A stretch of DNA of 64,000 nucleotides from Polyangium jinanense (GTDB lineage Bacteria > Myxococcota > Polyangia > Polyangiales > Polyangiaceae). Each line of letters begins with the position of its first letter. Within the stretch, counting starts at the first letter, position 1. Shown here piece after piece: positions 8,952-16,954 of this stretch. The notes under the pieces were generated by a model. That model worked only from the letters and a program-made list of their open reading frames with translations. It ran no database searches and was not told the origin of the DNA. The translations under genes were made by a program, and so were the position numbers. The stretch spans positions 62,001-126,000 of the forward strand of contig NZ_JAGTJJ010000014.1 of NCBI RefSeq assembly GCF_028435365.1, in the 5' to 3' direction.

Positions 8952-9556
8952 CAGCCGCGCTCCTCGACGCGCAAGGAGCGGTCGGAGAGGAGCGATCCGA
9001 GATCGAGGACGACGGTGCGATCCTCGAGCACGCCCAGCGTGTGACGCTGGACCAGCGGGGGAAACGTAGGCATGGCCTTGGCGATCGTGCGGCGGTTGAC
9101 CTCGATGATATTGTGGAGCGCGTCCGCCGCCACCGCGCAGACGACCTCCGCATTCGACGCCATGACGAGGTGCTCGGCGGACGTCTCGGCGCGCGCATCG
9201 GGCGTGAAGAGCAGCGGCAGATCGACGACGGCGACGATGCGGCCGCGACGTGCCGCGACGCCGAGGAAATAATCAGGCACGCCGGGGACACGCGTGATCC
9301 GGCTCATCGGGCCGACCTCGTCGACGGACTCGAGCTGCACCGCGTAGCGCCGGCCGCTTCGCTCGAAGACGATGCAGCTGATGGAGTCGGGCGCGCGATC
9401 GAGGCGCGTCGGCTCGCGCGCGATGCGGCGCGTACGTTCGGCGAGGATGCGCGGATGGACCTCGCGTTCGCCACTCTTGCCTTCGCGCAACTTCTCCTCG
9501 AGCTCGGCGAGCGAGGTGCGCAGCTTCTCGTAGACGCTCTCTTCCCGGGCGCTCAT
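8951..9556 (-). CDS. cheW: CheW-domain coupling protein with N-terminal helical extension
   Basis: The 201-residue product starts MSAREESVYEKLRTSLAELEEKL, a predicted helical or coiled extension of about 60 residues, then a CheW fold (about 70-200: ISCIVFERSGRRYAVQLESVDEVGPMSRITRVPGVPDYFLGVAARRGRIVAVVDL). CheW bridges receptors and the CheA regulatory domain. The ATG at 9556 overlaps the cheR stop by four bases (ATGA), which decides the start over a longer in-frame extension. This is the second CheW of the operon; its extension sets it apart from the shorter one and could give it a different partner or array position. Confidence 0.9.
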   Translation of the reverse strand: MSAREESVYEKLRTSLAELEEKLREGKSGEREVHPRILAERTRRIAREPTRLDRAPDSISCIVFERSGRRYAVQLESVDEVGPMSRITRVPGVPDYFLGVAARRGRIVAVVDLPLLFTPDARAETSAEHLVMASNAEVVCAVAADALHNIIEVNRRTIAKAMPTFPPLVQRHTLGVLEDRTVVLDLGSLLSDRSLRVEERG

Positions 9557-10956
9557 TGAATCTCGGTGTCTCGAAACAGCCGGAGCAGCCGGCCCACGGT
9601 CATGCCGTCCCATCCTTCGATCGGCGCGTCGACGCCCTTCCCACGCGCGACCGTGAGGGCGCGCAGGCGTGCAGCATGGCGTTCGACGAGATCGGGGCGG
9701 CCGAGGCGGAGGCCCGCGACGGCCGCGCCCGCGTGCGCGAGCATCATCGACGGATCGAGGTACACGCAGCGGCGGAAGGCGTCGAGCGCTGCTTCGAAGC
9801 CGCCGAGCTCGACCAAGAGGAGCCCTTCCAGCAAGTGCGCCCGCGGCTCCTCGGGTTCCTCTTCGAGGAGCGCTTCGAGCTCGGCGAGGGCGTTTTCGAG
9901 GTTCCCCGCGTCGGCGTGTGCGAAGGCGCTCGCGAGCGAAGGCGCCGCGGCCGGGGCCGGAACCTCAGGCGCAGGCTCGGGCGACGGGGGCGGCGGCGCC
10001 GCGGGGGCGACCGGAGGCGCGGCCGCGGCCTCCATGCGCAGCTCGGGCAAGGGCACAGGAGGGATCGAGAGGCGCGCGTACCTGCGGCCGCGCGGCGAGG
10101 AAGGCGGCACGCTCACGGGCCCGAACCGCTCGTGCACCACGACCTCGCCGACGTGCACCGCTCGACACCCGGGCACGTCACCGGCGTGGTCCACGGGGCC
10201 GAACATCAAGATGCCGCCCGGTGCGAGCGCGGCCGCGAGCGAGGCGATCACCTCGGGCCGCGCTTCGGGCTCCAGGTAGTAAAGAACGTTCTGGCAGAGG
10301 ATGAGATCGAAGCCCTTCGGAAAGACGTTCACGAGCGGGCCTTCGGTGAGCCCGAAGCGGCGGAAACGCACGAGGCGGCGCACGTCCTCGGAGAGGTGCC
10401 AGGTCTCGCCTTCGGTGCGGAAATACATGCGGCGCACGACCTCGGGCACGTCGCGCAGCGACCACGCCGAGTACCGCGCGGATTCGGCCTTCTGCAAGGC
10501 GCGCGGGTTGAGGTCGATGCCCGTGACCTCGACGCGGAAGCCGTCGTTCATCGCGGCCTCGCGAAGCACGATCGCGAGCGAGTAGGCCTCTTCGCCCGTG
10601 GCGCAGCCAGCCGAGAGCGCCGTCAGCACGCGCTCCTTGCGCCGCTTGTGGAGGAGCGACGGGACGATCTCGTTGCGAAGCGCTTCGAATTGCGGAGGGC
10701 CGCGGAAGAAGTGGGTCTCGCCGACCGTGATCTCCGCGATGAACGACTCGAGCTCGGCCGTGTCGTGCGAAAGGATCACGTGCTCGAGGTACGCGCCCAC
10801 GGGGGCGCCACGCTCGGCCGCACGACGCTCGGCCACGCGCTCGATGATCTCCATGTTGCGCGGGCGCATCTGCAGCCGCGTCCGCGCGCGCAAGAGCTCG
10901 CCGAGGCGCCGCACAACCCCCGGATCCGGGGCGCGCCGGGCCTCAGCTCGAGCCAT
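9553..10956 (-). CDS. cheR: CheR-type chemoreceptor methyltransferase with TPR extension
   Basis: The 467-residue enzyme has a CheR N-terminal helical domain, the motif ITVGETHFFRGPPQFEAL, a SAM-binding SAGCATGEEAYSLAI, the acidic GIDLNPRAL and LILCQNVLYYLEPEA. It transfers methyl groups from S-adenosylmethionine to receptor glutamates. After about residue 280 comes a Pro/Ala-rich linker and, from about 345, TPR-like helices (HADAGNLENALAELEALLEEEPEEPRAHLLEGLLLVELGGFEAALDAF in shorter blocks). CheR-TPR fusions are known in non-flagellar and ACF-type chemosensory systems. It overlaps the previous cheW by 14 bases. Confidence 0.93.
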   Translation of the reverse strand: MARAEARRAPDPGVVRRLGELLRARTRLQMRPRNMEIIERVAERRAAERGAPVGAYLEHVILSHDTAELESFIAEITVGETHFFRGPPQFEALRNEIVPSLLHKRRKERVLTALSAGCATGEEAYSLAIVLREAAMNDGFRVEVTGIDLNPRALQKAESARYSAWSLRDVPEVVRRMYFRTEGETWHLSEDVRRLVRFRRFGLTEGPLVNVFPKGFDLILCQNVLYYLEPEARPEVIASLAAALAPGGILMFGPVDHAGDVPGCRAVHVGEVVVHERFGPVSVPPSSPRGRRYARLSIPPVPLPELRMEAAAAPPVAPAAPPPPSPEPAPEVPAPAAAPSLASAFAHADAGNLENALAELEALLEEEPEEPRAHLLEGLLLVELGGFEAALDAFRRCVYLDPSMMLAHAGAAVAGLRLGRPDLVERHAARLRALTVARGKGVDAPIEGWDGMTVGRLLRLFRDTEIQ

Positions 10957-11371
10957 GGTAGGCGTCCTCCGGACCGAGCACGAGCACGAGGTCGTCCTCG
11001 ATACGCACGACGCCCGGCGAACGTACGCCGGCGATATCGCCCGGCTTCTCGATCGCGTCCTCCTGCACGGTCACCACGTCCCGGACCTCGTCGACCGCGA
11101 GCCCGAGGAGTTTTCCCTTCGCGGCCCGTACGATCACGAGGTGCTGATAGAACGGCAGCGGCTTCACTTGCGAGAGCCGCCCGCGCAGATCGATCACGGG
11201 CACCACGCGGCCGCGGAGGTTGATCACGCCGAGCACCTCGGGCGGCGCGTCGGGCACGTGATCGAGCTGCACACGCGGAATGATCTCGACCACGTGCTCG
11301 CACGGGATCGCGCACGGGCGGCCGCCCATCCGCGTGAGGACGAGGTTCGTCACCCCGCCGTCCAAGCTCAA
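10943..11371 (-). CDS. cheW: CheW coupling protein (single domain, TTG start)
   Basis: This 142-residue product is a minimal Che[36 protein letters not shown], and [14 protein letters not shown] are the hallmark stretches that contact CheA and receptors. The TTG at 11371 overlaps the MCP stop in a TTGA arrangement that mimics the ATGA coupling of the neighbouring genes; the next in-frame start would drop only six residues, so the overlap is the main reason for choosing it. It is likely the CheW that links the soluble MCP encoded just upstream to the CheA of this operon. Confidence 0.88.
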   Translation of the reverse strand: MSLDGGVTNLVLTRMGGRPCAIPCEHVVEIIPRVQLDHVPDAPPEVLGVINLRGRVVPVIDLRGRLSQVKPLPFYQHLVIVRAAKGKLLGLAVDEVRDVVTVQEDAIEKPGDIAGVRSPGVVRIEDDLVLVLGPEDAYHGSS

Positions 11372-12453
11372 GCCTCCGTGCCGTGGTCGTGGGACCGGAT
11401 CGGCTCCGTCAATCGGGCCAGCCGATCGAGCGCGATCTCGGCTTGCTCCACGCTGATCTTCGTCTCCTGCGTGGCCATGTTGATCTGCTTCATGCCCTGG
11501 GCGATCTGCTCGAGCCCGAGGCTCTGCTGCCGCATCGCGCCCGTGATCTGCCGAGCCGCGCGCGTCGTTTGGTTGATGACGTAGACAAGCTGCCCGAGGC
11601 GCTCGCCGATGCGGCGCACCTTCGAGCTACCCTCCGTCGCGGCCTTCGAGCCCTCCTCGGTGACCATCGCGGCGCTGTGGCTCGCCTTCTGGATCTCGCC
11701 GAGGATCGAGCGCACCTGCTGCGTCGCTTGCTTCGACTGCTCGGCGAGCGTGCGGATCTCAAGCGCGACGACCGCGAAGCCGCGCCCGTGCTCGCCGGCC
11801 TTCGCCGCTTCGATCGAGGCGTTCAGGGCGAGCAGCTTGCTCTGCTCGGCGATCTCGTTGACGCTGCTGATGATCTCGCCGATCTGCTGCGTGCGCTCGG
11901 TCAGGTCGAGGATCTTGGCCGCGATGAGCTCGACCTGCTGGCGCAGCCGGTCGATGCCCTCGATGGCGGCGACGACGTCGCGCTGGCCGTCCTGCGAGAT
12001 CTGCTCCGATTGCTCGGCGATCTGGATGATCCCTTCGGCCTTCTCGACGTTCTGGATCCCGACCTCGTTGAGCTCCTCGATGGTCGTCGTGATGTCGTTG
12101 ACCATCCCGGCCTGCTGGCTGCCGCTCGCGGCCTGCTGACGCGTGCTCGCGAGCAGCTCCGCCAGCGTGCCCGCGACCTGCTGGCCCAGCGTGCGAAAGC
12201 GCGTCGCCGCGACGATCCCGCGGCCGGCCTTCCGGTTCGACTCGACGAGCGAAGAGAGCGCCGCGTGCAGGCGGGCCGCGCGAGGCTCGTCCGCGGGCGG
12301 GGCCGAGAGCTCGCGCCCGTCATCGCCTCGCGCGATGGCCTCGACGTCGTTGACGATGCGATCGAGGTAGACGTCGATCTTGCGCCGCGTGACCGCGCGG
12401 CGGGCCGCGGGATCGCGTTCTTTCTGCTCGTTCGAATCCGTCTTGTCAGCCAC
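11368..12453 (-). CDS. Soluble methyl-accepting chemotaxis protein
   Basis: The protein is a chemoreceptor without a membrane segment or recognised ligand domain: a short charged N-terminus, then a long helical signalling region (about 75-350) with the hairpin tip [48 protein letters not shown] in overlapping pieces, the conserved kinase-contact region of MCPs. Gln/Glu pairs flanking it are candidate methylation sites. The GTG at 12453 gives 361 residues and is preceded by GGAG at a good distance; a TTG at 12498 would add 15 residues. Lacking its own sensor, it probably takes its signal from a partner, the FIST protein encoded 60 bases upstream being the obvious candidate. It should form a cytoplasmic array. 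Confidence 0.92.
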   Translation of the reverse strand: MADKTDSNEQKERDPAARRAVTRRKIDVYLDRIVNDVEAIARGDDGRELSAPPADEPRAARLHAALSSLVESNRKAGRGIVAATRFRTLGQQVAGTLAELLASTRQQAASGSQQAGMVNDITTTIEELNEVGIQNVEKAEGIIQIAEQSEQISQDGQRDVVAAIEGIDRLRQQVELIAAKILDLTERTQQIGEIISSVNEIAEQSKLLALNASIEAAKAGEHGRGFAVVALEIRTLAEQSKQATQQVRSILGEIQKASHSAAMVTEEGSKAATEGSSKVRRIGERLGQLVYVINQTTRAARQITGAMRQQSLGLEQIAQGMKQINMATQETKISVEQAEIALDRLARLTEPIRSHDHGTEA

Positions 12454-12513
12454 TTGGTCTCCGCTTCTCAGCTTCGGCTCGGTCGGACCGTTTTTCAACC
12501 GGGATCGTCTGCC

Positions 12514-13701
12514 TCAGTCGGGCAAGATCGCGACGACCGAGGTCGAGTTGTGCCAGCCGGACTGCTGGCCGGGCGTGAGCGCGATTTCGCCGTACGTCTC
12601 CCAGCCGATCAACGGCACGTCCTGACCCACGACCGAGCGGAACGCGGCGACCTGACGCTTGTACTGCTCGCCGAGGAAGATCCGGCGGCAAATGCAGTCG
12701 AAGACCAGCACCGCGCCCGGCCGACCCCCCGCGAGGTTCGCGAGGGCGCTGCGGGCGGCGTGCTCCGCCGCCGAGACGAGCTTCTCCTCGCTGCCGCGCA
12801 TGATCGTGACGCTCGCGCCCACCGGCACCTCGGAGGCCATCACGATCGCGCCTTCCTCGGTCGCCTTGAGCGGCGCCCGGATCTTGTACTCGCCGCTCGA
12901 CGTCAGCATGCCGAGCTCGTGCGTGATCATGAACGCGTCGCGGTTCGCCTCCGTGAACGGCTCGCGGCTATCCGCCGCGAAACGTTCGTAGGCGAGGAGA
13001 GCCGGGCGGCCGTCGATCTCGTGGATCACGTTGTTCACGGCGCGCGTCACGATCATGCTCGGACACGCGGGCGACAGGCCGTGCCGCACGCCGATGCCGA
13101 TCGGCGTTCTCGAGAACGCGGACACCACGACGATCGCGTCCGTGTAGTGCCGATCGTCGAGGAACACGTCGGTCCGGGCGAACGCCGCGTCGTCCGCCGC
13201 GGCGCCGCCGACGACCTGCGCGAGCATCCCTGCGCCCGCGTGGACGGACTCGACGATGTCCTCGCCTTGCCCCGCGAGCCCGTCGCTCAGCACGATACAC
13301 GTCGCGTGCCCAAAGCCGGCCGTACGCGCGGCGCGGTGCTCGGCGGCGAACGATCGGAGCGCCTCGGTCGTCGCGCTCTGGCGCGCGCTCTTGAGCCCGC
13401 GGCCGAAGCCCACGCGGAACCGGATCACGTCGCTCTTGACGGCCATCACGGCCACTGAGCCGTGTCCGACGTGGGCGTGCGTGAACTCGCCCGCGGTGGA
13501 ACACCCGACGAGCGGCACGGGGCCGGTGATCTTGCGGATGGCGGGCAGGAGCTTGCCGTAGTCGTGGTTCGTCGACGCGAAGACGAAGACGATGTCGGCT
13601 TCCCCTCCGCCGAGCGTGCGCAGCGCCTCTTGCGCGGCCGCCGTCCCTGCGTCGGTCGAGGACGATTCGTTCGAGAAACCGACACCGGCCCTGGTCGTCA
13701 T
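12514..13701 (-). CDS. FIST-domain sensory protein
   Basis: This 395-residue protein starts MTTRAGVGFSN behind GGGAGG. It has the FIST_N pattern (ALRTLGGGEADIVFVFAS, LVGCSTAGEF near residue 70, HATCIVLSDGLAG, VVGGAAADDAAF) and FIST_C (NRDAFMITHE, GASVTIMRG, AVLVFDCICRR, VPLIGWETYGEI). FIST proteins are predicted small-molecule sensors, often beside MCP and GGDEF proteins; ligand identity is generally unknown. It lacks a signal peptide and membrane segments, so it would act in the cytoplasm. As first gene of the chemosensory operon it likely provides the input to the soluble MCP that follows. ORF extension to 13875 is not used because the conserved start and the ribosome site are at 13701. Confidence 0.9.
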   Translation of the reverse strand: MTTRAGVGFSNESSSTDAGTAAAQEALRTLGGGEADIVFVFASTNHDYGKLLPAIRKITGPVPLVGCSTAGEFTHAHVGHGSVAVMAVKSDVIRFRVGFGRGLKSARQSATTEALRSFAAEHRAARTAGFGHATCIVLSDGLAGQGEDIVESVHAGAGMLAQVVGGAAADDAAFARTDVFLDDRHYTDAIVVVSAFSRTPIGIGVRHGLSPACPSMIVTRAVNNVIHEIDGRPALLAYERFAADSREPFTEANRDAFMITHELGMLTSSGEYKIRAPLKATEEGAIVMASEVPVGASVTIMRGSEEKLVSAAEHAARSALANLAGGRPGAVLVFDCICRRIFLGEQYKRQVAAFRSVVGQDVPLIGWETYGEIALTPGQQSGWHNSTSVVAILPD

Positions 13702-14028
13702 GCGCGCCTCCCGTCGATGCGACGAGAGCCACGGTGCCCGACCTCGGGGCCCTCCGTCAACCGCCCCCCGGACAGCCTCGGACGGCGAGCCACGCCGCGC
13801 GAGGACCTCCCTTTCGGTCCTTTGCGGAGCTCGATGTACCCTGCGCCACCACGTGACGCGCGAGCCTGGATCCACGCTTCCGGTGCGAACCGTGAGCCCG
13901 TTTTTTTTTGCGCACCGAAAACTCGCATCGATTGCGCTCTAGGGGCACTCTTCGGTACCATGCTTTGACGTGGGGGTGCGTACTGGAGCACGCACGCCCA
14001 GATCCGATCCGGCTCTCCAGCGAGGTGA
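13702..14028. promoter_or_regulatory. Divergent intergenic region between chemosensory operon and PEGA kinase
   Basis: These 327 bases have no credible gene and must hold the promoters of both divergent units. A 7-bp inverted repeat, CGGTGCG (13881-13887) and CGCACCG (13911-13917), encloses a run of nine T (13901-13909); it could be an operator or a small hairpin. No convincing -35/-10 pair was found on either strand. Confidence 0.4.
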
Positions 14029-15750
14029 ATGTCGACCATGGAGGGGTCCAGCGTCACGAAGGGGCCCGAGGCCAATACCCTCGGCAAATACAGGCTCATC
14101 GCCGAGCTCGGCCATGGCGGTATGGCCGAGGTCTATCTGGCCGTCGTGCAGGGACCTGCAGGGTTCAACAAGCTCTGCGTGATCAAGCAGATCCGCCCGC
14201 AACTCGCGACGGATCCCGAGTTCCTCGGCATGTTCCTCGATGAAGCACGGCTCGCGGCGCGTCTGTCGCACCCGAACGTCGTGCAGACGAACGAGGTCGG
14301 TCAGGAGGGCGATCGGTACTTCATCGCGATGGAGTACCTCGAAGGGCAGCCGCTGAACCGCGTCCTGCACCGGATCGGCCGGGACGGCGGGCTCACGCTC
14401 GCGATGCACCTGCGCATCATCGTCGACATGCTCTCGGGCCTGAATCACGCGCACGAGCTCACGGATTTCGATGGCACGCCGCTCAACGTCGTGCACCGCG
14501 ACGTCACGCCGCACAACGTGTTCGTCACGTACGAAGGTCAGGTCAAGGTCGTCGACTTCGGCATCGCGAAGGCGATGAACTCGTCGGCCGAGACGCGCCT
14601 CGGCGTGGTGAAGGGCAAAGTCGCGTACATGGCGCCCGAGCAAGCGCGCGGCGAGCGTGTGGATCGGCGCGCGGACATCTTCTCCGCGGGCGTGATGCTC
14701 TGGGAAGCCGCGACGGGCCGGCGCCTCTGGAAAGGCATCCCGGATCTGACGGTCCTGCATCGCCTGATCAACGGCGACATCCCCTCGCCTCGCTCGGTCG
14801 ATCCCGACGTGCCCGAGGGCCTCGAGAAGATCGTGATGAAGGCGCTCGCGCTGCGTCGCGAGGATCGTTATGCGACCTCGACGGATCTCGCGGCCGCGCT
14901 CGAAGAGCTCCTGGATCAGATGGGCGACAAGACCTCGCTACGCGAGGTCGGCAAGCTCGTCGCGAAGCACTTCGAGGAGAACCGCTCGAAGATCAAGCAG
15001 ATCGTCGAGGCCCAGCTCAAGGCCGCGAAGTCGCTGGCGACGACGGAGTTCCAGTCGATCAACCTCCCGCACCTCGACGGCACGTCGGCGTCGGGCCCGA
15101 TGTCCGTCGATCGGACGGGCGCGCGCGAGGCGATGTCGAGCCAGGATCTCTCGTCGCCCGGCACGCGCCGCACGAACGGCGTGTCGTCGCCGACCTCGCT
15201 CACGGCCTCGACGGCGTCCGCGACGAACACGGGCGCGCAGACGGCCGCAGGCCCGAAGCGTGGGGTGCTCGGCGCGGTCGCACTCATCGCGGTCGCCGCG
15301 ATCGGCGCGGGCGTCTGGTTCATGACGCAAAAGCCCCCGCCTGCACCGCCGACGCAGGCGACGGCCGCGCCGGTCGCGGGTGACATCGAGGTGACGATCA
15401 CGGTCACGCCGCCGAACGCGAAGATCTTCCTCGACGGCAAGGAGCTCGCGACGAACCCCTTCGTCGGCAAGTTCCCCCGCGAGGACAAGACGCATATCAT
15501 CAAGGCCGAGGCTTCGGGTTTCACCACGCGCAGCCGCGACGTGACGTTCGACAAGGACCGCACGATCGAGATGGTCCTCGAGCAGCAGGCCGCGGCGCCG
15601 CTGGCGACGCCGCAACCCACGGACACCTCGAAGGAAAAGACCAAGGTCATCTTCGTCCCGCAGCCGACCACGACCGCCGAGGATCCGATGAAGACCGGCG
15701 GCACCAAGAAGACGAACCGCACCGTCGACCCGAACAACCCGTATCAGTGA
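14029..15750 (+). CDS. Transmembrane Ser/Thr protein kinase with PEGA domain
   Basis: The 573-residue protein has a kinase domain (about 20-290) with Gly loop LGHGGMAEV, Lys in CVIKQI, HRD 156-158 (VHRDVTPHN), DFG 176-178 and MAPE 201-204. A linker rich in Ser/Thr follows, then one membrane segment (about 412-432) and an outward PEGA domain (about 453-517: VTITVTPPNAKIFLDGKEL, KAEASGFTTRSRDV). It would sense something outside the cytoplasmic membrane and phosphorylate cytoplasmic targets. GAGGTG lies just before the ATG at 14029; a second ATG at 14038 is also possible. It is translationally coupled to the next gene, another PEGA protein, so the pair likely works together. Confidence 0.92.
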   Translation: MSTMEGSSVTKGPEANTLGKYRLIAELGHGGMAEVYLAVVQGPAGFNKLCVIKQIRPQLATDPEFLGMFLDEARLAARLSHPNVVQTNEVGQEGDRYFIAMEYLEGQPLNRVLHRIGRDGGLTLAMHLRIIVDMLSGLNHAHELTDFDGTPLNVVHRDVTPHNVFVTYEGQVKVVDFGIAKAMNSSAETRLGVVKGKVAYMAPEQARGERVDRRADIFSAGVMLWEAATGRRLWKGIPDLTVLHRLINGDIPSPRSVDPDVPEGLEKIVMKALALRREDRYATSTDLAAALEELLDQMGDKTSLREVGKLVAKHFEENRSKIKQIVEAQLKAAKSLATTEFQSINLPHLDGTSASGPMSVDRTGAREAMSSQDLSSPGTRRTNGVSSPTSLTASTASATNTGAQTAAGPKRGVLGAVALIAVAAIGAGVWFMTQKPPPAPPTQATAAPVAGDIEVTITVTPPNAKIFLDGKELATNPFVGKFPREDKTHIIKAEASGFTTRSRDVTFDKDRTIEMVLEQQAAAPLATPQPTDTSKEKTKVIFVPQPTTTAEDPMKTGGTKKTNRTVDPNNPYQ

Positions 15751-16817
15751 TGAAGACATCCCGACGTATCGCCCTCGCGGTCGCCCTCTCGCTCCCCGTC
15801 ATTCCCCTCGCCGTCTCGGCCCAGCAGCCCGCGGGCCCGGCCGCGGCGCCGGCCCCGGCGAAAGCCGAACCCTCGAAAGAAGCCAAGGAGGAAGCGTCGC
15901 GGCGCTTCAAGCGCGGCATCGAGCTGTTCGGCGAAGGTGACTACCGCGCCGCGCTCATCGAGTTCCGGCGCGCGAACGAGCTCGCCCCGAATTACAACGT
16001 CCTCTACAACATCGGGAACGTCTACTTCCAGCTCCAGGACTACGCGAACGCGCTCGTCTCGTTCGAGAAATACCTGGCCGAGGGCGGCGCGAACATCGAC
16101 GCGAAGCGCCGCGCCGACGTGGACAAGGACATCGAGAAGCTGCGCACCCGCGTGGCGCGCGTGGAGATCGTGACGAGCGTCCCGGACGCGGACGTGACGA
16201 TCGACGACGTGCCCGTCGGCAAGTCGCCCTTCGCGAAGCCGCTGCTCGTGAACCCGGGTCGCCACCGGATCGTGGCGACGAAAGAAGGCCGGACGAGCGC
16301 GTCGCGGACCATCGAGGTGGCGAGCTTCGACTCGGAGAAGGTGACGCTCGATCTGCAAGAGATCGCAAGGCCGTCCGAGACGGGAACCACGCCCACGGCG
16401 CTCCCCACGGCCTCGGCGACGCCAACAGCGCCGGCGACGAACAGCGCGCCCGTGACCCCGCCTCCCCCGCCGCCGAAGTCGGTCCCGTGGGCCGGCTGGG
16501 GCGTGACGGGCGCGCTCGCGATCGGCGCGGTCGCCACAGGCGTGCTCGCGCTCTCGAAGAACGGCGAGCTCGCGGATCTGCGCAAGCCCGACTCGGGCGC
16601 GACGAAGACGCAGCTCGACGAGGCCTCGAGCTCCACGGCAACCCTCGCGCTCGTCAGCGACATTTTCACGGGTGCCGCCGTCGTGGCGGGCGCCGTGACG
16701 CTCTACTTCACCGTGCGTGATCCCGCGCCCGCGAAGGAGCAACCGAAGACGGGCTTGATCAAGCGCGTCGACGTCGGTGTTTCGCCGACGGGTTTTACGC
16801 TCAAGGGCAGCTTCTAG
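15750..16817 (+). CDS. Exported TPR/PEGA membrane protein, partner of the kinase
   Basis: The 355-residue product begins MKTSRRIALAVALSLPVIPLAVSA, a cleavable signal peptide. Next come TPR-like helices (about 45-130: FKRGIELFGEGDYRAALIEFRRANEL, YNIGNVYFQLQDYANALVSFEKYL in pieces), a PEGA domain (about 135-205: VTSVPDADVTIDDVPVG, NPGRHRIVATKEGR), a Thr/Pro-rich linker and two hydrophobic segments near the C-terminus. Topology suggests TPR and PEGA parts lie in the periplasm. The ATG shares its A with the kinase stop (TGATG), so production is coupled; a GTG three bases upstream is an alternative. Role unknown; such TPR-PEGA proteins are frequent beside myxobacterial kinases. Confidence 0.82.
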   Translation: MKTSRRIALAVALSLPVIPLAVSAQQPAGPAAAPAPAKAEPSKEAKEEASRRFKRGIELFGEGDYRAALIEFRRANELAPNYNVLYNIGNVYFQLQDYANALVSFEKYLAEGGANIDAKRRADVDKDIEKLRTRVARVEIVTSVPDADVTIDDVPVGKSPFAKPLLVNPGRHRIVATKEGRTSASRTIEVASFDSEKVTLDLQEIARPSETGTTPTALPTASATPTAPATNSAPVTPPPPPPKSVPWAGWGVTGALAIGAVATGVLALSKNGELADLRKPDSGATKTQLDEASSSTATLALVSDIFTGAAVVAGAVTLYFTVRDPAPAKEQPKTGLIKRVDVGVSPTGFTLKGSF

Positions 16818-16837
16818 CCCCCTTCCCCGCCCCAAAA

Positions 16838-16875
16838 CGAAGGCCGCGGCGCCCGAGAGCACCGCGGCCTTTTTC
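16838..16875 (+). terminator. Intrinsic terminator after the kinase/TPR-PEGA pair
   Basis: An AAGGCCGCGG arm and its complement CCGCGGCC, followed by TTTTT, form a strong hairpin with T tail 20 bases past the stop at 16817. Confidence 0.88.
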
Positions 16876-16901
16876 GTGTCCGCACATTGCAAGCGCATTC
16901 G

Positions 16902-16942
16902 AAACGAAAACGCCGCCCCGGAGGACGGCGTTTCGTTCGTTT
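16902..16942 (-). terminator. Terminator of the binding-lipoprotein gene
   Basis: AACGAAAACGCCG and CGGCGTTTCGTT pair with one bulged base around a G+C-rich loop; read on the minus strand, the hairpin ends in TTTTCGTTT just past the stop at 16955. Confidence 0.7.
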
Positions 16943-16954
16943 CAGCGAGCCGCT

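Noticed and set aside
11383..13458. 691-residue plus-strand ORF over the MCP and FIST genes, and similar long ORFs (9556-11223, 21342-22910, 3937-5379)
   Set aside because: Compositions are dominated by Arg, Ala, Asp and Glu runs, they lie antisense to clear families, and no domain was recognised; they result from high G+C codon bias.
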